Positions 16,832-21,269 of a stretch of DNA of 21,269 bases are shown here, one piece after another. Location of the stretch: positions 1-21,269 of the forward strand of contig NW_014577851.1 in NCBI RefSeq assembly GCF_000485595.1, given 5' to 3'. The translations under genes and the position numbers were made by a program. The notes below the pieces were generated by a model. That model searched no databases and was not told where the DNA came from. It worked only from the letters and a program-made list of their open reading frames with translations. Every line of letters begins with the position of its first letter. Within the stretch, counting starts at the first letter, position 1. Origin of the DNA: Priapulus caudatus. Taxonomy: Eukaryota > Priapulida > Priapulimorpha > Priapulimorphida > Priapulidae.

Positions 16832-17422
16832 TCAGACGGATGACACGCAGACGACAGCGTGCGGTGACGTCGGCGGCGGCGGCGGCGACGACGATGACTC
16901 GGCTGCCTTACCGCGTTCGCAATCAATATCAATCCGCCACCGATCCCCAGCCATCGTCATCGTCGCCAACTCCGACGCCTCGCCGTCCTCGGGGATGCAA
17001 TACCCGCGAGCCGTCGCCGGCGGCGGCGGCGGCGCGTCGGCGGTCAGCCGGTTGTAATCGAGTCTGTAGGCGGCGGGCAGCGCGCCATCGTCAGCGGCGC
17101 CGGCGCTGCGCGCGGCGAGGTGCTCCCGCTTGAAGTGCTCGCGTGTGACGAACTCATCGTAGTAGTGCGAGAACTTGGCGTCCTGTTTCTCGCTGCGTAT
17201 GTACTTCACCATGAGCACGATGAGCGAGAGCGCGTAGAAGAGAATGACGACGACAATGTAGAGCACGGCGTTCGACTCGTCGTCGCACGCCGCGTCCGGC
17301 GGACACGCCGTCGATGCATTGTTTGCGCTAGCGTTCGCCGCCGCCACCTCGACTTCGGTGCAGCCGAGGTTTCCTTCCGGCATCGCGGCGGTCGTCATGG
17401 CGAGGTAATCCTGAGCGATCAT
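16832..17422 (-). CDS. KCNE-like single-pass membrane protein
   Basis: Encodes 196 residues from ATG (17420-17422) to TGA (16832-16834). Residues 1-52 look extracellular: no signal peptide, cysteines 21, 40 and 46, and two N-glycosylation sites (N30-A-S, N35-A-S). One hydrophobic helix spans ~53-72 (LYIVVVILFYALSLIVLMV), followed by KYIRSEKQ and HYYDEFVTREHF. Known KCNE subunits are small N-out, single-helix proteins without signal peptide whose helix ends in a YxRS/K-type basic motif; they bind Kv channels and alter gating. Length, topology and the FY...YIRS pattern fit, so a channel-accessory role is inferred, not proven. The tail is low-complexity (five-proline runs, four serines), ending CVSSV, a possible PDZ ligand. 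The exon is far more GC- and CpG-rich than its flanks. A splice acceptor just upstream suggests a 5' non-coding exon. Alternative: an uncharacterised invertebrate single-pass family. Confidence 0.75.
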   Translation of the reverse strand: MIAQDYLAMTTAAMPEGNLGCTEVEVAAANASANNASTACPPDAACDDESNAVLYIVVVILFYALSLIVLMVKYIRSEKQDAKFSHYYDEFVTREHFKREHLAARSAGAADDGALPAAYRLDYNRLTADAPPPPPATARGYCIPEDGEASELATMTMAGDRWRIDIDCERGKAAESSSSPPPPPTSPHAVVCVSSV

Positions 17423-17424
17423 AC

Positions 17425-17445
17425 CTGCGCCAAAAAAAACGCATA
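17425..17445 (-). other. Candidate 3' splice site before the start codon
   Basis: The minus strand reads GCGTTTTTTTTGGCGCAG, then GT, then ATG. A run of eight T followed by CAG two bases before the start codon is a good acceptor. A GTAAGT lies only ~45 bp upstream, probably too close to be its donor. This implies the 5' UTR continues in an upstream exon. Confidence 0.45.
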
Positions 17446-17520
17446 GAGCGACAACGAAATTGATTACTTACAAAAAAAAATCATCATATAAAAGGAAAGT
17501 GGGAACCAAGCAGTCGGCGC

Positions 17521-17580
17521 GTGCATGCGCGACTGTGCGCACACACTGGTAGCGTGCGCGCGTGCTGGACGCATGCGCGT
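17521..17580. promoter_or_regulatory. GCATGCGC cluster (NRF-1-like) upstream of the gene
   Basis: Two GCATGCGC motifs (17523-17530 and 17571-17578) in GC-rich, CpG-rich DNA about 100-155 bp upstream of the start codon. GCATGCGC is the core half of the NRF-1 palindrome, common in CpG-type promoters. No TATA box was identified. Tentative. Confidence 0.3.
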
Positions 17581-17861
17581 GTGGAGATGCAGATGCAGGG
17601 TGCAGATGCAGGTGCGTGTGGACGCAGGTGCTGACTGTCTGGCATTTTAAAACACACATGCGGTACGCCTGAAATATTTAGTAGTTTAGATGTTAGTTTT
17701 AGTAGTAGAGCGAAGTATCGGTGTTCTTGCTGATGTAAAAAAAACGCAACGAAATCAAAGGCGTAACCAAAGGCGGTGTCCGACATTATTGTCTCTGCGA
17801 GGTTTTGTTTACTTTGCGCGGCGTGGCTCAATATTCCAGACACGGTTCGATAATGATATTA

Positions 17862-18439
17862 TCAAGATATATTTCTTGTAGTATTATTGATCAGCTGTCC
17901 TACCTTGTTAATATAAAACAAACCGCATGTCTCTACGATGCCTCTACGCTGAGATAATGAGCGGTGAAAATCTGGTATTTTCGCCGAAAACCGATTCGAG
18001 ATCAGTTTTACTGCGACTGTCTCTCGTTTTGTGGACTGTATGTTGCTTTCGGTCGCCGCTGTGTAGCGCTGACTCGATACGTTATTACTACAGCGTTACT
18101 ACATCCAGCGTAAGGGGCGGGTCATCATCATGGCGATAAATAACAAGACGTTTTTGTGGAGTAATGGCTGCGTCAATGACTGGAAATGCGAGAAAAGATA
18201 GTAGAAGGAAAATAAATTTTATTGTCAATGAATGACAGAAACACGCGAGGTTTCCCGAAGCTATCGCCAGAACGAGAGACAGTCGCAGCCACTACGTATC
18301 TCGAGTCGGTTTTCGGCAAAAATACCAGATTTTCACCGCTCATTATCTCAGCGTAGAGGCATTGTAGGGAAAAGCGGTTTGTTTTATATTAGCAAGGTAG
18401 GACAGCTGATCAATAATACCACAAAGAATCGTCAAAATA
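17862..18439. repeat. Possible 8-bp target duplication around the long inverted-repeat element
   Basis: TCAAGATA (17862-17869) and TCAAAATA (18432-18439) agree at seven of eight bases and flank the element. The exact end is uncertain by a few bases. Confidence 0.4.
17872..18428. mobile_element. ~560-bp long-inverted-repeat DNA element
   Basis: The left arm 17872-18036 is complementary to the right arm 18262-18428. Shared blocks include TATTATTGATCAGCTGTCC, TAATATAAAACAAACCGC, ATGCCTCTACGCTGAG, AATGAGCGGTGAAAATCTGG and GCGACTGTCTCTCGTT. The ~225-bp centre is unpaired and has no coding capacity. Arms of ~165 bp at high identity indicate a non-autonomous DNA transposon of the MITE or fold-back type. 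It lies ~450 bp upstream of the membrane-protein start codon. Superfamily not assigned. Confidence 0.85.
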
Positions 18440-18710
18440 AAAGGGGCAAAGTTTATTAATTCGACTAACACTGCAGCATGGTTTCAGCATTTTACCGTTG
18501 TACGCTCTCCTTCTTAATGCGCTCTTGATATTATGCCATATTGTAGATAAAAAGAATCCCTATCATCCGCTATATCGATAAACACGACCGTCCTTTTGCT
18601 ATTGTTTTCGTATATTTGGTCCCTCATATCAACGATCAATACGTCAAAATTACGGTTGTTTGCCTTCGAAGGCGAACCACTTCCTGCAATTACATATAAT
18701 AACTGGGTCG
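18440..18710. other. Short non-coding spacer
   Basis: No gene, RNA or repeat recognised between the inverted-repeat element and the CA tract. Confidence 0.4.
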
Positions 18711-18720
18711 TATACACACG

Positions 18721-18801
<81 letters not shown>

Positions 18802-18816
18802 ACACGCACATACACA

Positions 18817-18884
<68 letters not shown>

Positions 18885-18909
18885 GCACACACACGCACGC
18901 GCGCGCGTG
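18711..18909. repeat. Compound CA/CG dinucleotide tract
   Basis: About 199 bp of (CA)n with CG, CGCA and CATA interruptions. Almost every step alternates pyrimidine-purine, with one break (ACCGC near 18884), making it a strong candidate for Z-DNA. Cys-Val or His-Thr repeat frames here are artefacts. Confidence 0.95.
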
Positions 18910-19360
18910 CTCATCAAGGAGCCAACGTACCGTTGCCTATATATAAGCTAATTTAGTCGTTATATATATCGTTGCCTATAACCTAACCGACTGTTTTTAG
19001 CGATTCTATCTCTATCGATCTAAGCGGTTACCTGTTAGCGATCGGAAATTTAGACATTGTGTGATAAATCGTCGTGCACAGTTAATCTGTCCCCGATACA
19101 TCAAACATGCCGCGTAATGTTGGTGTTCTGCGTCGCAAACGACTCCCCTATGACGGTTGGCTAATAATCATGACCGCAGCGGGCAAATTCGCGCTTGCTT
19201 GCTGCAAACAATCGCCGTTTGGCCACGCGAGCTTTTAGCGAAATTACAAACACTCGAAAAGCGATATCCTGTTACGATCATAAATATTTTACGATTATCG
19301 ATTTGTTTGTCAGCCGCGGTTAGATTAATTTCCTAATTTGACGTCGTTTGGCTCAGTAAA
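18910..19360. other. Non-coding stretch
   Basis: Contains a small CGTTGCCTATA direct repeat (near 18931 and 18970). No gene or RNA recognised. Confidence 0.45.
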
Positions 19361-19701
19361 GCTCTGGACACACTACGCGATTTTTCATGCGGTCGAGCCG
19401 GCCGGCTGAGCCGGGCGACTCTGTGGACACACTACGCGACTGAGCCGGGCGGCTCTGTGGATCATGTGACAACTAATTGTGATTTGATTGGCTGATGAAA
19501 TGTACAATCGGCCGACTCAATCGCAGACCCGGGCACACTAGGCGATTGTAGCCGCGCGACTCAAATAATTATCAAACCTGTTTGATTCGGGCGACTCAGC
19601 CGACCGGCTCGAAAATCGACCGCGACTGCGACGGCGACACTGGACACACGGCTCAGCCGGCCGGCTCGATCGCATGAAAAATCGCATAGTGTGTCCACCC
19701 C
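19361..19701. mobile_element. ~340-bp MITE with GGACACACTA ends
   Basis: The left end GGACACACTACGCGATTTTT, then CATGCGGTCGAGCCGGCCGG, is the inverse complement of the right end (CCGGCCGGCTCGATCGCATG then AAAAATCGCATAGTGTGTCC), with about two mismatches over ~47 bp. A partial extra copy of the end motif lies inside (CTGTGGACACACTACGCGAC near 19421). The right flank has CTTAA and the left flank GTAAA, compatible with a decayed TTAA target but not conclusive. No coding capacity. Confidence 0.8.
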
Positions 19702-20163
19702 TTAATCACCCTGCGATGCGGAGGCCGCCGCGCGCGGTAATACCGCCACGCTCAGCTTCCCGTACGCATCCGGGTATAGCTCCAGAGGGGGCCCATTGCG
19801 TAAATCCCTGTTTGCCAGTTGTGGTCACACAGCGTCATTATGATTCAGTTCGATAATAAACAGCGGCTGGCGGACCAACGCGCTCGTGAAGCTGCCTGCG
19901 TACGAGATGCGATAAGTGGGAGAGCCTGCCAAATGGCTGAATGAATGCAGGAGGAGCTTATGCGGACTAGTGACGAGACGGATTAACGGAGATGAAATAC
20001 TCCGCACTACTACGTAGTAAGCTGCAATTAGCGACACTAATCCCCCGGCGGCGTCTACACTGTTTAAACAGCAGTCTGTGCGCATGCGCATTCCGTACGC
20101 TGTTACAATGAACGTACGTAAGAAGACTCGAATTATCTTTGTAAAACTTACGACGGGTTTTAT
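19702..20163. other. Non-coding stretch
   Basis: No gene supported. The minus-strand open frame at 19825-20091 has no recognisable domain. It holds an NRF-1-type palindrome at 20079-20090. Confidence 0.45.
20079..20090. promoter_or_regulatory. NRF-1 palindrome
   Basis: TGCGCATGCGCA, a perfect 12-bp palindrome identical to the canonical NRF-1 site. No adjacent gene is visible, so a promoter role is speculative. Confidence 0.35.
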
Positions 20164-20395
20164 GTGAAGTCGCCCGACTCTATATACGAATGAGATGAGA
20201 ATCCCTTCACAGAAACTCGGTCAAGTTCGGCCATTTTCTATCATCTTCGGTAAAAGAGCGAAATTTTTTAGATAAAGTCACCCGATTTTATAAACGAATA
20301 AGGTGTGAGCTCTTTCACAGTAACCTGGTCACTTTCGGTCATTGTCGATCATTTTCGTTAAACGTTTTGAGGCCCCTTATATAAACGAATGAAGG
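20164..20395 (+). repeat. ~109-bp tandem repeat, ~2.3 copies
   Basis: Units start near 20164, 20273 and 20367. Shared blocks are AAGTCGCCCGA/AAGTCACCCGA, ATACGAATGAG/AAACGAATAAG, CTTTCACAG, TTCGGTCATT and ATCTTCGGTAAA-like. Copies are moderately diverged. Confidence 0.7.
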
Positions 20396-21108
20396 TTGGT
20401 ATTAGTACAGCAGAGGATATAGGACCGGACATATAGCGCAGAGTTACCTGATTACAGCTAGATTTTAGTGAGCATGTGCGGCCAACTGGAAATAGTGAAA
20501 ACTCCCTGAAACGTTTGACAGAGGTCGGAGAGAAAATTCTATACATATGACAGACAGTCTGTATCATCGATCAATTTTTGTTACCACGATGGAGTGCACG
20601 CATGATACGCGTAGTACAATGAACGGATGTCAAGATCGTGTGAACGTGATAGAATAGTCGTTATTTGTTCACAACTTTCAATGTCGTAAAACAGAAAAAT
20701 GGTGATTAGTCAGCACTTGGTAATTATTTAGCTTCACTTTGTAAATCGGTAAACCCAAACATTCTTAATTAATTTTAGGTAGCATGTGGTATCAATGTTT
20801 TAATTTTAATATTACCATATATGCACATCTATTTTCTAATTAACGACTTGCAAATTACCTGTTATTATTCGGCTCACTATATGCATAATTACGGTGACAT
20901 TAAAACACATTTTCATTACATTATAAACATGTCATATAAAACATGTAGATTTAACTGTGACTGCGCAAATAAGAAGCAAGTTAAGCAAGGTTCGATCGAG
21001 GATGCAATCTGCAACCGTCTTTAACCATCGGATCTCAATTATATACCGAATCATACTGAAACGTGTTACAGTTACACTCTATTCCAACATTTAGCAGGTG
21101 ATCTAATT
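20396..21108. other. AT-rich non-coding stretch
   Basis: No gene, RNA or repeat recognised. The small open frame at 20821-21024 has no identifiable domain or homologue I can name. Confidence 0.45.

Positions 21109-21269
<161 letters not shown>

Larger units (their letters stand above)
17423..17861. other. Upstream flank of the membrane-protein gene
   Basis: Candidate promoter or 5' intron. It contains GCATGCGC motifs, a GCAGAT/GCAGGT hexamer repeat (17587-17613) and a T/A-rich part. No second gene supported; the minus-strand open frame at 17484-17843 shows no recognisable domain. Confidence 0.4.

Noticed and set aside
16840-17133. Plus-strand open frame opposite the membrane-protein exon
   Set aside because: Arg/Ala-rich shadow of the GC-rich minus-strand exon; it lacks any domain, while the minus strand encodes a coherent membrane protein.
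17423-17468. 45-bp intron between GTAAGT and the CAG before the start codon
   Set aside because: Very short for an animal intron and without a clear branch point; the acceptor more likely pairs with a donor farther upstream.
18514-18956. Cys-Val and His-Thr repeat open frames on both strands
   Set aside because: Translation of the CA/CG dinucleotide tract in different frames.

Overview
The window looks like gene-poor, repeat-dense nuclear DNA of an invertebrate animal. TTAGGG-type repeats at 5543-5600 (not the TTAGG of most insects), several families of short inverted-repeat transposons, long CA/GA/CT microsatellites and one clear coding exon all fit a metazoan chromosome. No ribosomal RNA, convincing tRNA, bacterial operon or CRISPR array is visible. 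The species cannot be named from this sequence.

Layout. 1-866: CT-rich low-complexity DNA and a ~560-bp inverted-repeat element. 866-6490: a degraded tandem array of ~0.8-1.3 kb modular units. It carries a fold-back element containing telomere-like repeats and two members of a small hairpin-element family. 6491-12086: an LTR retrotransposon inserted in that array, with ~825-bp LTRs, a ~3.5-kb internal region without a recognisable gag or pol, and a 432-bp palindromic element nested in the 5' LTR. 12087-12152: the interrupted array unit finishes. 12153-16831: mostly single-copy non-coding DNA holding a second copy of the telomere-repeat element (exact 9-bp target duplication), three hairpin elements with 7-bp target duplications, a short minisatellite, a CTCF-like motif and a GA-rich tract. 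16832-17422, minus strand: the only confident protein-coding exon, a 196-residue single-pass membrane protein resembling the KCNE potassium-channel accessory family. 17423-21269: its upstream flank, a ~560-bp long-inverted-repeat element, two long CA tracts, a MITE with GGACACACTA ends, an NRF-1-type palindrome and a ~109-bp tandem repeat.

Two points shape interpretation. First, from ~0.9 to ~12.1 kb, repeat copies and the two LTRs differ by many scattered one-base indels, whereas target duplications beyond ~12.15 kb are exact or off by one substitution. The left part looks like unpolished long-read or gap-fill sequence, so frames there cannot be trusted. Second, the most distinctive content is the stratigraphy of non-autonomous elements: a five-member family of 39-90 bp hairpins starting CAGG with 7-bp target duplications, and a fold-back family that appears to carry TTAGGG repeats to internal sites. 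I could not match either to a named family.
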